NCBI RefSeq assembly: GCF_000471905.2
Contig: NW_006497560.1
Coordinates: forward strand, 1,741,659-1,805,658
Direction of reading: 5' to 3'
Length of the DNA: 64,000 nucleotides
Source of the DNA: Amborella trichopoda
Taxonomy: Eukaryota > Streptophyta > Magnoliopsida > Amborellales > Amborellaceae
Position numbers and translations under genes: made by a program. Below, piece after piece: positions 1-11,800 of this stretch; the stretch's first letter is position 1; the number at the start of each line of letters is the position of its first letter. The notes under the pieces are model-generated. The model was not told the DNA's origin. It searched no databases and worked only from the letters and a program-made list of their open reading frames with translations.

Positions 1-1
1 T

Positions 2-605
2 AACATCGTTGTTTTGCAGGAAGCGAAAATGGTTTCCCTAGATGTGGTTTTTATTAGATCTTTTTGGGGTTCTGGCCCGTTAGACTTTTTATATGTATCT
101 TCTATTGTCCTCTCGGGAGGTCTTTTAATTGTTTGGGACCCTTATGTTGTCTGGGGGTGTGCTTTTGATGTGGCTTTTCAATGTTTGATAGTTAAATTCT
201 CTGGACCGGGCTCCTTTTTGTGGTGTTTATCTAATGTATATGGTTCTAATGTAGTGGGTGAGAAAGAGGCTTTTCTTGAAGCCATCTCTCAGATTATTTT
301 GTCTTGTGATTTGCCTTGGTCTGGTGCTGGGGATTATAATTTGGTTAGGAGCCCTGTTGAGGTTTCTTCACCCCAACATCACATCACTAATGGTCTTATT
401 TAATGCCTTTATATCACTGAATGAGTTGTTTGACTATGCTATTGTGGGAACTGAGTTCACCTGGTCAAATAACTCGGTCACAGACCCTAAGATGTCCAAG
501 CTAGATCGGTTCCTGATGTCTCCTACTTGGGAGTCTGTTTTCCCTAAAGCTTTGGTGAAGACCGACCTTGTCGCTTTACTCTTTTGTACTAGACAACCTC
601 AGTAA
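2..605 (+). pseudogene. LINE ORF2 endonuclease domain (fragment)
   Basis: The first codons read NIVVLQEAKM, matching the LQE(T/A)K metal-binding motif of L1 apurinic-type endonucleases, which nick target DNA to start target-primed reverse transcription. Further on are GDYNLV, equivalent to the GDFN motif, and SKLDRFLMS, equivalent to the LDR(F/V)L..S motif near the domain end. A frameshift lies around 340-400, where the first frame (to 403) hands over to a second (to 605). The domain start is missing at the window edge. Identification rests on motif order and is firm, but no functional protein can be made. Confidence 0.88.
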
Positions 606-1363
606 GCCACCTTTTCACTTGGAGATTATGTGGTTTGAAGATAAGTCTCTTTCAAAACTTGTCGCAAAATTGAGGATGTAGTGCCCAGTTATTGGTTGGC
701 TTGTTTTGTGATTACCAACAAACTTAAACTTATTAAGAAGAAGCTTATAGAATGGGGTAAAGCCAAATTGGTAATATTGGTCTCACCATCAGAAACTTGG
801 TCTCAGATGTTGATGCTATAAACATTTTACAGCAGCAGAATGAGGGTCTTACTGCTAATTTAAAATTTTTGATGGAGAACAAGAAATCTGAAATTGATAA
901 CCTTCTTAGGGAGGAAGAGATATCATAATTTCAAAGATCTCGCTCTAAATAGGTCAAAGAGGGAAACAATAATACCAAGTATTTCCATGCCCTTGCCAAT
1001 TCGAGATGTCGCACTAATAGCCTAAGCGCAATGGAAATCCCAAGTATCAATCAAGAGAACACTAAACTCTGGAATGCTGCTATTGTAGCACACTTTCAGG
1101 AGGCTTTCAAATATGAGGCCAAATTGCTGTTTGATCTGATGGAAATCCCTTTTAAAATGCTCTCTAGTGATAAGGAATCTAGTCTAGACGTTCCTTTCTC
1201 AGAGGAAGAGGCCAAAACAGCCCTTTTTGATCTCCCAAGGGATAAGACACCTAATCCAGATGACTTCTCTATTGCTTTCTTCCACGACTTCTGATAGGTA
1301 ATCAAAGAGGTCATTCTTCTCTGGATTAATCAATTTTACAATGATGGAGTTGTCTGTAGAGCA
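606..1363 (+). pseudogene. LINE ORF2 linker between endonuclease and RT
   Basis: This stretch joins the endonuclease and reverse transcriptase of the same LINE. Fragments are recognisable in mixed frames, such as the peptide at 1031-1294 ending in DKTPNPDDFSIAFFHDF, which corresponds to the conserved K(A/S)PGPDGF...F entry to the plant LINE RT domain. In-frame stops and indels separate the pieces. There is no sign of an independent gene here. Confidence 0.75.
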
Positions 1364-2400
1364 ATGAATTCCACTTTGAACTCTCTGATTCCGAAGAATA
1401 CAATTATTCTGTCCCTTCAAGATGTCAGACCCATTAGTTTGCTTTTTGTCTGCTCCAAGATTTTGGCTAAAATGTTAGCAAACAAGCTTCGGGTTGTCCT
1501 TAATGACGTGGTTGAAGGCCCTCAAACAACCATTATTAAAGACAAACTTATTATAGATGGAATTCTTCTTGATCAAGAGACCATTGACTCCATCTCTTCA
1601 TCGTCTACTAAGGGTGTGCTTCTGAAGCTGGATTTCGAAAAGGCCTATGACCGTGTAGAGTGGGATTTTCTGGACTCTATCATGGAACTGATAGGATTTG
1701 GGAACTGCTGGAGATTATGGATCTATGGGTGCCTATCCTCTGCCAAGTTCTGTGTCTTGGTTAAGAATAAAGCTCATGGCTTTTTCAAGGCCTTTAGACG
1801 GCTGCGTTAAGGCGATCATCTCTTTCCTTTTATTTTTACCTTGGTCGGTCAAGCATTTAGCAAAATGCTCAAAGGGTCAGTGGATGATCACCTCATTCAT
1901 GGACTAAAAACATGGCTGAATGGTGTAGTTTGAAGCCATCTTCAATATGCTGACAATACTCTGATGTTGTTGGAGAGATCTACAGAGAAAATCCAGAATG
2001 TATGGTTGTTCCTTAAGATTTATGAGCTCGTTTCAGGAGCTCGCATTAATATGAGTAAATATCGTACCATTGGAATTAGTTGTAATGCTTCAGAAGTCTT
2101 ACAGTGGGCCGCTTGGCTTAACTATGAAGTCGATCATTTCCCAACCAAATACTTGGGACTTCCTTTGCTTGATGGAAGAGCTTCAAGAGCTATGTCGGAC
2201 CATCTCATACAGCAGGCCCAGTACAAACTGTACAGATGGAAATGCAAATTCCTGAGCGTTGTGGGTCGCACAACTCTTGTGAAAGCCATGTTTTCTAGCC
2301 TTCCTATTTATTTTCGGTCCCTGATTTAGGTCTTGAGTTTGGTCATTCTAACTATTGAACATTTACGGAATTTTCTTTGGAGTGGCAAGAAAGGTTTCAT
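1364..2400 (+). pseudogene. LINE reverse transcriptase domain with catalytic YADD changed to YADN
   Basis: The peptide from 1364 contains RPISLLFVCSKILAKMLANK and VLLKLDFEKAYDRVEWDFL, which are RT blocks with the first catalytic aspartate in LDFEKAYDRV. After a frameshift near 1808 the track resumes, and 1940-1963 reads LQYADNTL. The YADD box at 1946-1957 is therefore YADN, with the second metal-binding aspartate lost. Later blocks (KYLGLPLLDG, GRTTLVKAMFSSLP) are also typical of plant L1 RT. Several stops confirm it is inactive. Confidence 0.92.
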
Positions 2401-3260
2401 CTAGTTAACTGGAGTTCTGTTTGCCTACCACGTAATGAGGGTGGTTTAGGCATTCGGAGGATTAAGGCTGTCAATGAAGCATTGCTGACCAAGTGGCGGT
2501 GGTGTCTCGCAAACCATCAATATCAGCTTTGGTCCTAGGTTATCTTCGAAAAATATGGTCGTCATATCGATGGTTTTACGACTAGGCGCTGCTCTAATCC
2601 TTCACGTCTATCACCAATTTTGAGAGCCATTGGCCAGGTTCGTAACCTCTTTCTCCCATACACTACGATGTTAGTGAGAGATGGAGCTCTTATTAGATTT
2701 TGGTATGATAGATGGATAGGGTAATATCCCTTGAAACTCATCTTTCCTGACCTATATTCTAGATCCGTTCAGAAAGAAGCTGTTGTGGCCAATCTTGTAT
2801 CCTTGGAAGATGATAGGTTCACTTGGAATGTCATGCTGAATAGAGTTGGCCTAAATGTGGCAGATGACTATACTTCTTTTTTGGCATCCCTATACAATTT
2901 CTGCTTTCTTCTTAGGAAGCCTGATAGACTCATTTGGAACTTTGAGCCTTCTGGCATTTTTCCGGTCTCTTCTTTGTATAATGTGATATTTATCCAAAGC
3001 TATGAACATCTAGCCATGTTTTAGAGATGTAAAAGTCCTGGCAGGGTTAAATACTTCTTATGGTTGTTGGGTCATTGACGGTTACAAACATGCGATGGGC
3101 TGAGAAGATTAAGCTTGTATTTGCCGAATGTTTGTTTGTTATGTAAGAATAATGACTAGACCATTGACCATTTCTTTTTGAAATGCTCATTTTCTATAAG
3201 GCTTTGGGACTGGCTGAGCAGTATCTTGGGGTGGCATTCTCCACGCCCTCATAGTATCTC
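2401..3260 (+). pseudogene. LINE RT thumb/connection and zf-RVT region
   Basis: Plus-strand frames give LCLPRNEGGLGIRRI-like sequence near 2420-2470 (usual L1 motif: C.P...GGLG.R), then an open stretch at 2731-3024. From about 3040 comes YFLWLLGH, then CLLCKNND near 3135-3160 and DHFFLKCSFSIRLWDWL up to about 3220. These give the C..C...H....C pattern of the plant zf-RVT domain downstream of LINE RTs. Stops at several points break the frame. Confidence 0.82.
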
Positions 3261-3950
3261 GAAACTTTTGCAATAGATTTGGACACCACCCTTCTCAGCA
3301 CTTGGTATTGGTCTTTGGAAAATGGTTTTGCGGCCGCCCTTTGGAGTCTATGGAAAGAACGGAATTTGGGCACTTTCGAGGGACGTACTAAGAACTTGGA
3401 TGCCCTACTAATCACTATTCAAAGAGTTTCTATATCGTGGGCTTTTGCGATGTATCCAAAGCTATCGTTCCCCAAAGACCTTCTATGTCCAAACTTCCAC
3501 CACATTATCTTTTTGAAGAAGCCTCGCAGGAGATTAATTTTCTCTTGGCTTAAGCGTCTGCCTGGTTGGTTTAAGTTAAATTTTGATTGAAGTATTTGAG
3601 GAAATGTCAGCGGGTTTAGCAAACTGCTGAGAGATAGCTCGGGTGCAACCATTTGGTCTTATCAGGGTAGGATGCACTCTTGTGAAATTAATGAGGCAAA
3701 GCTCTGGGAACTCAAGATGGGAGTGTAACACCTTGCCAATTTACACTCAAAAGTGATTATTGAAGGTGATTCAACGAATGTTATAAAATGGTGCACCACT
3801 TTGGACCAAATGCCGTGGAACCTCTTGGGAATTATGGATGCAATTATTCTTTCCTTGAGATAGCGCGAATGCTCTTTTGTTCATGTGAAGAGGGGCTACA
3901 ACGTAGATGCTGACTCCCTTGCTAAAGCGGCTTCCTCTTAGTGTGGTTGT
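3261..3950 (+). pseudogene. LINE C-terminal RNase H domain
   Basis: Translation near 3570-3940 across frames gives WFKLNFD, then SGATIWSYQG, INEAKLWELKMGV, VIIEGDSTNVIKW and FVHVKRGYNVDADSLAKAAS. This is the RVT_3/RNase H-like domain (N.DG..., E.D, N..AD.LA) at the end of many plant L1 ORF2 proteins. The usual N.DGS entry is followed directly by a stop (LNFD then TGA at about 3588-3590), and another stop follows the KMGV block. The domain is intact in layout but not in frame. Confidence 0.88.
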
Positions 3951-4040
3951 TTTAGCCCTTCTTTTTTTTCTTGTTTATTTGTTGTTTTTTCTTGTAATCT
4001 TTTCATTATCTTAATGAAATAGCTACTGTATACTTTTCTC

Positions 4041-4060
4041 AAAAAAAAAAAAAAAAAAAA
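4041..4060 (+). repeat. LINE 3' poly-A tail
   Basis: An uninterrupted run of 20 A directly follows the LINE 3' UTR (ending tacttttctc) and precedes unrelated sequence beginning cttggccggt. This marks the plus-strand element's 3' end and supports target-primed integration. Confidence 0.93.
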
Positions 4061-6838
4061 CTTGGCCGGTCCAACTCGGAACCCGCTGGTCAAACAGGAA
4101 TCAGGTACTGGCCGAATCGGTTTTGATGGTCCGGCCACGTATTTTAAAAAAATTCAATTTTTTTAATCTAAAAAAATAAGGGATTCATTTGTACTTTTTT
4201 ATTTACTTTTATCATTTTGGCAATGATTAGATAGTGTTTTGGCCAATAATATATATATATTTTTTTGCATCTTTTTAAAAAAATTTTAAAAATACCTTTG
4301 GGTACAAATCTTTTAAAATCATTTTCTTCACTACTTTCAACTTCATTTTGATGTGCTTTATTCAATCATGTTTTAAATATACTTTCACATTTTTTTAGAA
4401 TTTTTATATTATTATTATTATTATTTTAACTTTTGTTTAGACTGTCCGGGACCTGCTTCATTAGGCGGGTTGTTTACTCGGACCCGGCCCTCGGCCTGTT
4501 CGATTTTTCAAACATTGGATAGGTCCAAAATCTTGAAAATAAGGAGTGTTGGCGCTGGGGATATGACAAGCGTCCTTTTTGTCTGTTATTTGTATTATTT
4601 CGTCATTCTCGTCATCAATTCTCCCTCAAATACATGAGCCCAAAATGTTTTGGCTCACAAAAAGTACGAGATGACACTCAAGCTTTCACCCCAAGTACGA
4701 GATGATACTAATGATTTTTCTTCACAGTAAGCAAAACAATCGACAAAATCGATTGATTCCCACATCTTCTCAGCATCATTCAAATTACGCTTTCAAAGAT
4801 CATGAAAAAAGAATCAGCATCATTCAAATTACTCTTTCACAGAAGAATAAAGTGCTTCTGCAAGATCATTCCCCCTTGTCTGAAATGCCACGAACTATGT
4901 TTTGTTTGTTTTCTTATCTGTAGGGGAGGTACCCAATATTCCACAAACCCTTTAGAGGATATCTCTCAGGACTGCACATGATCCTCAAATCCTGCCGTGT
5001 CCGTGGCAAGTGCAGTGCCACATTTCTTGCTGATAAGCAGAGACACTCTCTCTCCTCCTCATATTCCACCACAGAGAAAGAGGTTGCAGGTCAAACAAAG
5101 CAGCAATGCATATCTTCGCAACAGGGACTCGGTGACAAGGCAACAAACTATTGATTGAATTGTCAGTATTCGGCCAAATATAATGAAAACGGTGATCTCG
5201 TAGTTCTTGATATGTAAGATGCGTTGTTAGGTAGTAGCAAAGTCCACAACCTCTCTCTCTAGATTCTCTCTCTAGATGTTTTAATGGCCTATTTTACATA
5301 GAAAGTCTATGAAGAAGGGACCCATGTGAGGATTGTGGGATCCAACTCCCACAATTCTCGTGTATCCACATACCACAACAATAATTCACTCACATCTCCT
5401 ACTTGGGAGGTGAATATGATCCAAAACCCTATTGGGAGAGAGGGAAAAGGACAATACATGTCATCTTCAAAATGGAATAAAGTAACAAACCTTCGGTGTC
5501 GGACAAAACCGAGCATCTTTCTCTTTCTTCCCCATCCCTTCTCTCTCTCTAGAGAAGAGGAAAGAGACTTTTTGAAAGTGTATATTCTTCATGTACTTCA
5601 AAGGCTCAAGTGGTCTCCAAGGAAATCATATGGACGAATATTGGCCAACAAAATTAGGTTCCCTCCCTCCCTCTCTTACTACTCGATCTAGAGAGAGAAA
5701 ATATCTTTCTAGGGTTGTGATGGGCTTGAATTGTAAAGAAGTGGTGGTAGTAAGTCCCAAAGGTTCCTCGCTATCTTGAAGCAGGGATGGTTGCTGGTTT
5801 TCGCCGTATACTCCAAACCACCATCCAACTTTTGGATTACACATTGAGATATTTAAAAATATTTGGGGTTGGGTGATCAGTGCTTTTCAGGCCATTTTTG
5901 AGGTGCTGATTTGCCATATCATTACTCGACAGCAATCGCCTCCTTATTCTTCCTTTTCAAATTTCAGTTCTCTGTTTTTGTTTTTTTTTTCTGGCATAAA
6001 GTTCACCATTCATTCATTCAAAATTTCTTTTTAAATTCTCTTTACTCAAATCAATCCTACTACTCATAGAGTAGGCCATGTAAGATCTTTCAAGTTCTTT
6101 GCATATACTTTAATAGCTAATAAGCTTAATTTGTCTTCATGTGTGTGGTTAGCGGTAACTATGTGGGGTCGACTCTGTCCCTGACCCGGACAACAATACT
6201 TAGTGCCTGCATAAGCTCGTCAACGAGCTTAAATTAAGGGATGGTATAGCATCCATATGATTTACCGATCGAAGGATAGACAAGCAAATCCGCATGATTT
6301 TCACGCTTGAAGGATATACAAGTACTCTTTAATAGTTTAACTGTTAGATTGAACCTAGTCTCATCCACAAATTACTTTTTTAATTTTAATTTAAAATTAT
6401 ATTTATGTGAAATTTGTGAATTAGAGGTATATTTATATAGCGCACCAAATAAATAAAATAAAACATATTTTAAACCAAAATTTGACTAGAATACCCCTAA
6501 AAATTCAAAGTGTTTATTTTTGTTCAGTATATTTTATTATTTTTATTTAGTGCACCGTATAAAAAATCATCTACACCTGAAATTTTTTATAAATATAAGT
6601 TTTAAATAAAATTTAAAAAGTAAAAAATAAATTTAATTTTTTTATCATTTAATGAGGCATTTTTTAATCAGAATCATTGCACACTTATGTTACACTATCC
6701 CTAAGGGTGCGTTTCTTTTCTGAAAGAAAAACGTTCTCTGAAAAAAAAAAAAGAGGTTCCTCTTTCCTCGGAAGTGGAAAATTATCTTCTGGAAAGTTTA
6801 AAGAAGTAAAGAGAAGCAAAAGAGTGAGGAATGCTACA
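4061..6838. other. AT-rich unassigned intergenic stretch
   Basis: No convincing gene is seen. The stretch holds AT-rich sequence (4140-4440, 6350-6690), short CT-rich patches near 5250-5275 and 5530-5555, and a 46-bp-spaced duplication of a tcagcatcattcaaattac motif near 4768 and 4814. From about 6700 there is a 'gggtgcgtttctttt' start resembling termini of some plant MITEs, but a matching end was not found. Short open frames here have no recognisable domain. Confidence 0.6.
4921..5153 (+). CDS. Short open frame, possible exon remnant (unrecognised)
   Basis: From the stop at 4921-4923 the plus frame is open for about 75 codons to a TGA near 5151. It contains HKPFRGYLSGLHMILKSC and is Cys/Lys/Arg-rich before becoming Ser-rich. 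There is no ATG in a good context at its start, and no domain is recognised. The opposite strand is also open over part of it, which weakens the coding case. It could be a decayed exon or chance. Confidence 0.15.
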
Positions 6839-8092
6839 TGAGGCCAGACCCCTAAGCTCGGTGCCTGGTGTTGACGCCAATTCAGAGTCAGTTGTTATAC
6901 GGTCAATCCCAATCTTTCGGGTTTAGACGTGGCAAGTGGATATGGGTTGTAGGAGATCCCAAAAATCTAATTATCAAGATTGCCTTCAAGATAGAGTATA
7001 AAAGCTTGGGTTGGTATTCACTAATTTTGGGTCAAGTAGGGTTCGGGTAAGGCTTGGGTTTGTCCTAGCAGAATTCAAGCACTTGGTCTCAAGGATCTTG
7101 CTGACAGGGCTTTCGTGCTTAATTTGAAAGTTGTCCTTTTCTTAATCAATGTCAAGGGCCTTATTTATAGGCAAATCAGGCATGAGACCACCATTGGATT
7201 GTTTTTGGTGCAATCTAGGCCTTTCATCTTTTGTCTTTGTTCGAAAATGCACTGACGCTATTGACAATGATGTCGGTTCTACATTAATTACCATTTATAG
7301 CGGTCAACAAAATTAAATGCACCTTTAATGCATGACATGATAGAGGTATAGTCTCATGAGCGGGATGTTAGAGGGTTGGTGCTATTAGCAATGGTGTCGG
7401 CGCTAGTTGACACTGCTTCAAAGCGAAATTTTCCACGTGTCATCATTTGGGTGTTCAACAACATGTATGCTAGGCCAATCAGATTTCGGAGCATCTCTGA
7501 CTGCCTTTGGTGCCCTTTCTAGTGGCGATGACGTCAGACTGTCATTTCAGCTCCTTCATACGACCGTTAGTTGATTTGACGTTTCTTCGATGAATCCAAG
7601 GGTGACAACTGACCTCCGTACTGACATCTGACACATCAATACAACCTGAAACGTGTCAGTACAATCTGACAGTCAACTTTTTGACCACATGCCAAGTTGT
7701 CTTCCACTATCGTCTGTTTGGGACTGACACTTGTGTTAGGGGCACTGACATCATTGGCAGTGGCACCAAACCCTTTCCTCTCCATTCAGGTTGTCTCAAT
7801 GTCTGCGGTCTTCCAGGTTGCTCTGTGTCACTTTTGGGTAGCTGATCTAGCGCTATTGGAAGTGGCACCAAGATTTTCTGCTTTCGAGTTGTTCTCATCT
7901 TGGTAGTTTTGAGTCCTGGTCTGCTTTGCTTTGTTCCTCATGTGTCTTTAGCTTCGTCTGAGCGATATCGGGGTTTATGAAGGCGAGTTTACGGATGGGT
8001 TTGGACTGTGTGAGTGGTTCAAATTTCGGGGTATCTTACCTGGTACATTTTGGTTATTCATAGCTTTCTCGATCGAGATTGGGGTGTCTACA
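6839..8092 (-). mobile_element. Element E: 3' LTR of a minus-strand LTR retrotransposon
   Basis: Read on the minus strand, the block begins TGTAGACACCCC, an LTR start of the type common in plant Ty3 elements, with the boundary at 8092. The flanking minus-strand sequence just before it (8093-8115) is moderately purine-rich, as expected of a polypurine tract region. A TATA box is at 7161-7170, about 930 bp in, giving a sensible U3 length. The other end near 6839 is set only by a CA in the right area and is uncertain. The matching 5' LTR was not found in the window. Confidence 0.55.
7161..7170 (-). promoter_or_regulatory. TATA box of element E LTR
   Basis: The minus strand reads CTATAAATAA, followed by GGCCCTTGAC. 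This fits the core promoter of the minus-strand LTR and separates U3 (7171-8092) from R/U5. Confidence 0.6.
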
Positions 8093-9179
8093 GTTGCCGC
8101 TCTTTGGCTCGTGTGTCACACTTGAACTGTGGGACACAAGGCGACAAAGAAGAAGATGTGTGAGATATAGATTTTAGTGATGAGGAACCAAATGTCGTCG
8201 TCCCCCAGACATCTAGCATCGTAAAGACCATGGTGCCTGTTGGTCACACAAGGGACCCAGAGGTTAGCTAGCCCATCGTTCGGGGCAGTCGCAAGCAATA
8301 AACCTCCATTTGTAGGTAGAACGACATCGTGCCATTATTCTAAGAAAGTTTGAATTTTGATCGGGTGGAATGATTTAAACGATAATGGTGGAGAAATCCT
8401 GATCAAGTCAGTCATGGGCGACCTCATGCCCCAGATGTGTTCGTAGGCTTTAAGGCTGTGATGGCTTAGGACTTGGATGTTTTTCTTTTTGTTTTTTGGC
8501 TTTGATGGAGAAAAGGGCTATTTTAGTATTCATTGCCATGTCTTCACCCTTTTCATGGAAATATTTTTCTAAATAGAACTGGCTCGCAGTTTTAGCTCAT
8601 GCAACAAGCGAGCTACCCAAGCAGTTTAACGTTGTGTGATGATGGACGAATGGGCTATCTTCCCCAAATAGCTATCGCCAAAATCCTATTAAGGAGATTG
8701 ATTATTGACCTTAGGTCAATAATTTCATCATTTGGAGGGTGCAACATCTGTCCGAGTTGGATCTGAGTTTTCGGCATCCGTCCATGTTGGATCTAGGTTA
8801 GTTTGAGAGATTTTCATTTTGGAGTCATTCCGAATGGCGCCAACACCTTTCAGACCAGCTCCCAAACCGTCAAGGGTATTTTGATCATTTGTTTGACGCT
8901 TTTGACAATGTTTTCGAAGGAATCTACCTCCCTCAGCTACATTCTTTTGTTCTCATAAATGTAAGGGTAACGTCTTGTCACTAGCGATTCTTGAAGAGGA
9001 CATGTCCTGACCCGTCACCATTGTTAATGGTGCCAGAGCCTTTCTCCACCGCAGAAAGTCATTTTCTTTTGCTGTTATATAATGCATGGTCCCTTGAACC
9101 CTTAAGGGGCATTTCCAGAGAAATCACAGTATTGTAATTTTGTGTTCTCTACCTCCTTCTCAAGCTTTTCTCTGTTTAA
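8093..9179. other. Element E internal region, non-coding
   Basis: This lies between E's LTR boundary at 8092 and the plus-strand pseudogene starting near 9180. No coherent open frame is visible. By position it matches the untranslated zone between the 3' LTR and the antisense gene in elements A and B. Assignment is by analogy. Confidence 0.4.
9076..9083 (+). promoter_or_regulatory. Candidate TATA box for E's antisense gene
   Basis: TATATAAT lies about 100 bp upstream of an ATG at 9181 that opens a Ser/Arg-rich plus-strand frame (MVNMSSPRSSHSRSHS). In A and B the antisense PMD gene also has its own TATA box. The parallel is positional only. Confidence 0.35.
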
Positions 9180-9180
9180 T

Positions 9181-11113
9181 GGTTAACATGTCATCTCCTC
9201 GTAGCTCCCATTCCCGGAGTCATTCATTTGCATGGTCAGTTAGTTAGATTAGTAGTGCTGAGCGGATGACGGCCTCTTCCCCTTTTGATACTCAAAGCTT
9301 TGACCTCTATGGAGCTAATATTCAAGCTGTTGCTACCGGTGGGGACATTTTCAAAGTTGTCTGTCGCCGTGTTGGCCACGCTTCTCTTAATGACTTATAT
9401 ATACTCCCTTTTCTTTTGAACGGAGTGATAAAGTGACTTGTTGAGTTTGGTGTGGCCGGCACGCAGTTTCTCCATAGGAAACTGATTGGGTTGGCCAGCG
9501 AAGTTAAAGAGATTCTAGAAATACTATAATGGGTTTCTGTTGAGAAGACACTATCGATTGAACCTTTGCTTCGGGTTTTTTGTGCCTAGTCTTCTATTAT
9601 TTCCTATGTTGAGGCCTCTCTTCACAATCTTAGAGTCGACTTAGAGACTCGTGCTAGGGGCCTATAGTTGACGGCTTTCGTGCTTTACCCTGGCTATTGG
9701 GGGGACCAGGTTATTGCTCGACCGGGCTCGGGAGGTGGTGAAGGACGCCTCCTCGTCTTTAGTAGAGTTTGGCGAATACCCCGCACTAGTGCGGTATGAT
9801 GGTTATGTGAGGGAGATCGGGCTAAGAGATGATTTCAAAAGGAAACAGTCTGCCTACTCTAGGATGGGTGCCTAGCGCCTGAGGGAGCTTCTTTTACTTG
9901 CAATTGTTGCTTTTGTTTCTTAGGCCTAGTTTGCTTTTGTTTGCTTATGGATCATGTATCCATCCTTGTGGATATCTTTGAATTCAATGAAAGCTATCGT
10001 GCCAAGTTTCTTATTCTTTTTCTTGTCATTCATTTGCTTTGGAAACATCGCCCTGCCTTGAGACACTTTAAAAGGAGGATCAGGTCCATTCTGAAGTTTT
10101 TGGGCTTGGAGCCCTTTCTAGTGGCGATGGCGCCACTGTCAAGGGCACTAGAATTCCTTTTCTACTCTCGATAAAGGATGGTCCCGATATTCAGCTTACT
10201 ATCAGCAAACGTTGTATGGGGAAATTTGGTGATGTCATTATACTTTTGGCCCCTGCTCATAGAGCTTTTTCGAATTCTTTTTTCAAAAGCTCGGGCTAGA
10301 GGCCCCCAAGACATACTACCTGAGCATACCTTGCGTCCAGGAGCTATCATGGGGATGCTCCGGGTTTTAGCCATATGAAATTCACAATTTTGACCCTGAG
10401 AGGCCTGACGCCCTTCTGAGTGGCACATGCTCCAGTTCGAACAGTGTCATTCCTTAGAGACCCAAAACGACACTCCAACTCCCTATTTGTTAGGATTTTC
10501 ATCCCCAAACCTCTTTGTCTCCTGCTTTCTCAATTTCCCTGCCGTTTTCTTATCTAACCCTTTCAAGGACGTCATTTTACTGCCATTTTGACTCCTTTTC
10601 TAGGGTATTTCTTCTCCCTCTCTCATTTTGTTCTTCACTCACTAAAACTTGGGGCTTCTTCTTTTCTCACCGAAAAACACCTTTTAGTGGATGGGAAGAT
10701 TTTGAAGAGGAGATCATGATGGACCATTTTAATAAGTGGTCCTTTGAGGATAAGCACATCGGTAAGGGTTTACAAGAGGACAAGGTATGCTGAAAAACCC
10801 TTTCTTTGTCGAAAAACTGTTTAAGGAACCCAATCCCAGGTTTGTTCTTCGCGATCCATACAGGGCCCCTAGAGGTTTTTGGCCTTTGTTTCAAGTAAAA
10901 CCCATGCTTTCAGTTTTTATTTCTTTGGTTTTGGCCAAGGGCTTGCCAGATTTCTATTTTTTTGGTAAGCCCGTGGAACTTTGTGGACCGGCCGCTACCA
11001 GTGACCCTAACGGCTCCGTTGTTCTGTCACAAGACTTCCATGTCCTTGAGTGTCTTGGAAATGAGCTCGGGTGGCCTAGAAAGCTCCTATTTTTGTTGAA
11101 TTCATATTTCTGA
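9181..11113 (+). pseudogene. Broken plus-strand gene in element E, antisense to the element (unrecognised; may be N-terminal part of a PMD-type gene)
   Basis: Plus-strand pieces are open in alternating frames. From 9181 a Ser/Arg-rich start runs into SFDLYGANIQAVATGGD and further hydrophobic stretches. Pieces at 9941-10174 and 10178-10378 follow. A WEDFEEEIMMDHFNKWSFED segment lies near 10690-10770, and a 108-residue piece sits at 10787-11113. Stops interrupt each. No domain was recognised directly. The gene is antisense to E's LTR, as the PMD gene is in A and B, and a clear PMD segment lies at 55.5 kb, where E seems to resume after X. It may therefore be the upstream part of one split antisense gene. 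Confidence 0.4.
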
Positions 11114-11228
11114 TGGACTGCGCTCATCTCTATTTGAAACTATGTTAGCGCTACTCAGAGAGGCACCAGATCATTTCGACATTATTCCAAAATGGAGATG
11201 GCACCTTTCAAGACTTAGTGTGGGGACT

Positions 11229-11363
11229 GTGTGTGTATGTATGAAAACATTACAAAATGGATTCTCCCATTTGTCATTATTTTCCCTCCTGAGTGATGGT
11301 AGAAGTCCTAAGCACACAGGCGATGTGATATGTGATATGGCACCTTTCATACATACACACATA
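11229..11363. repeat. Foldback: inverted copy of X leader beside X's left LTR
   Basis: Bases 11229-11312 match the reverse complement of 52351-52420, the leader just inside X's right LTR, at well over 80% by eye (shared blocks include gaaaacattacaaa and attctcccat). The two ends here, tgtgtgtatgtatgaaa near 11230 and its exact complement near 11346-11362, form a 17-bp inverted repeat around the segment. This resembles a snap-back or template-switch product. Confidence 0.75.
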
Positions 11364-11559
11364 GGCGATGGCCTTGCAAGACACTACCCCTTACGCCACC
11401 TTGGTTAGGAGTGTTATACTGTCTGGGTGTCAATCACAATGAATGGGGGAGCGACCACCCTAACATCATCTATCCCGACTCCCATCCTATCATTGAGTGA
11501 ACCGGAGAGGTCACAAGTCGGGCAATGCAATATGCTCAAAGCATGCCGACAAATCACAT

Positions 11560-11800
11560 ATCACATCAGAAGCATGTTAGACAGCTGTCGGCACCATCAT
11601 TCACACAGTAGGTGCCCTTCCCAAACAGGCAGCTGCCTGCACCATCATTCACACAGTAGGGGCCCATTCACATCATATTACTATGCGTACATATCACATC
11701 CGAAGCATGTCAGGCAGCTGTTGGCACCATCATTCACACATTAGGTGCCCTTTCCAAACAGGCAGCTGCCAACACCATCATTCACACAGTAGGTTCCCAT
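11560..11800. repeat. Minisatellite in X LTR (caccatcattcacacagtagg type)
   Basis: The core caccatcattcacacagtag recurs four to five times, alternating with aggcagctg and cccttcccaaaca. Many cores are flanked by ggcacc and ggtgcc, so each can form a small hairpin. The array recurs at 52690-52940 in the paired LTR. Confidence 0.85.

Larger units (their letters stand above)
1..4060 (+). mobile_element. Non-LTR retrotransposon (plant L1-clade LINE), decayed, 5' part outside window
   Basis: Conceptual translation in shifting plus-strand frames gives, in order, an AP-type endonuclease, a reverse transcriptase, a zf-RVT-like zinc region and a C-terminal RNase H. The block ends in a run of 20 A. 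This order and the poly-A end are those of plant L1-type LINE ORF2. The element starts before base 1, because the endonuclease begins in mid-domain, so ORF1 and the 5' end are not visible. Stops and frameshifts occur throughout, so it is a dead copy. No target site duplication can be tested because only one end is present. Confidence 0.93.

Noticed and set aside
6120-6260. Structured RNA near 6150-6230 with gtcgactctgtccctgac
   Set aside because: No tRNA arms or other known RNA fold could be traced; left as unassigned.
6700-6840. MITE with a gggtgcgttt terminus
   Set aside because: No matching inverted terminus or target duplication was found within several hundred bases.
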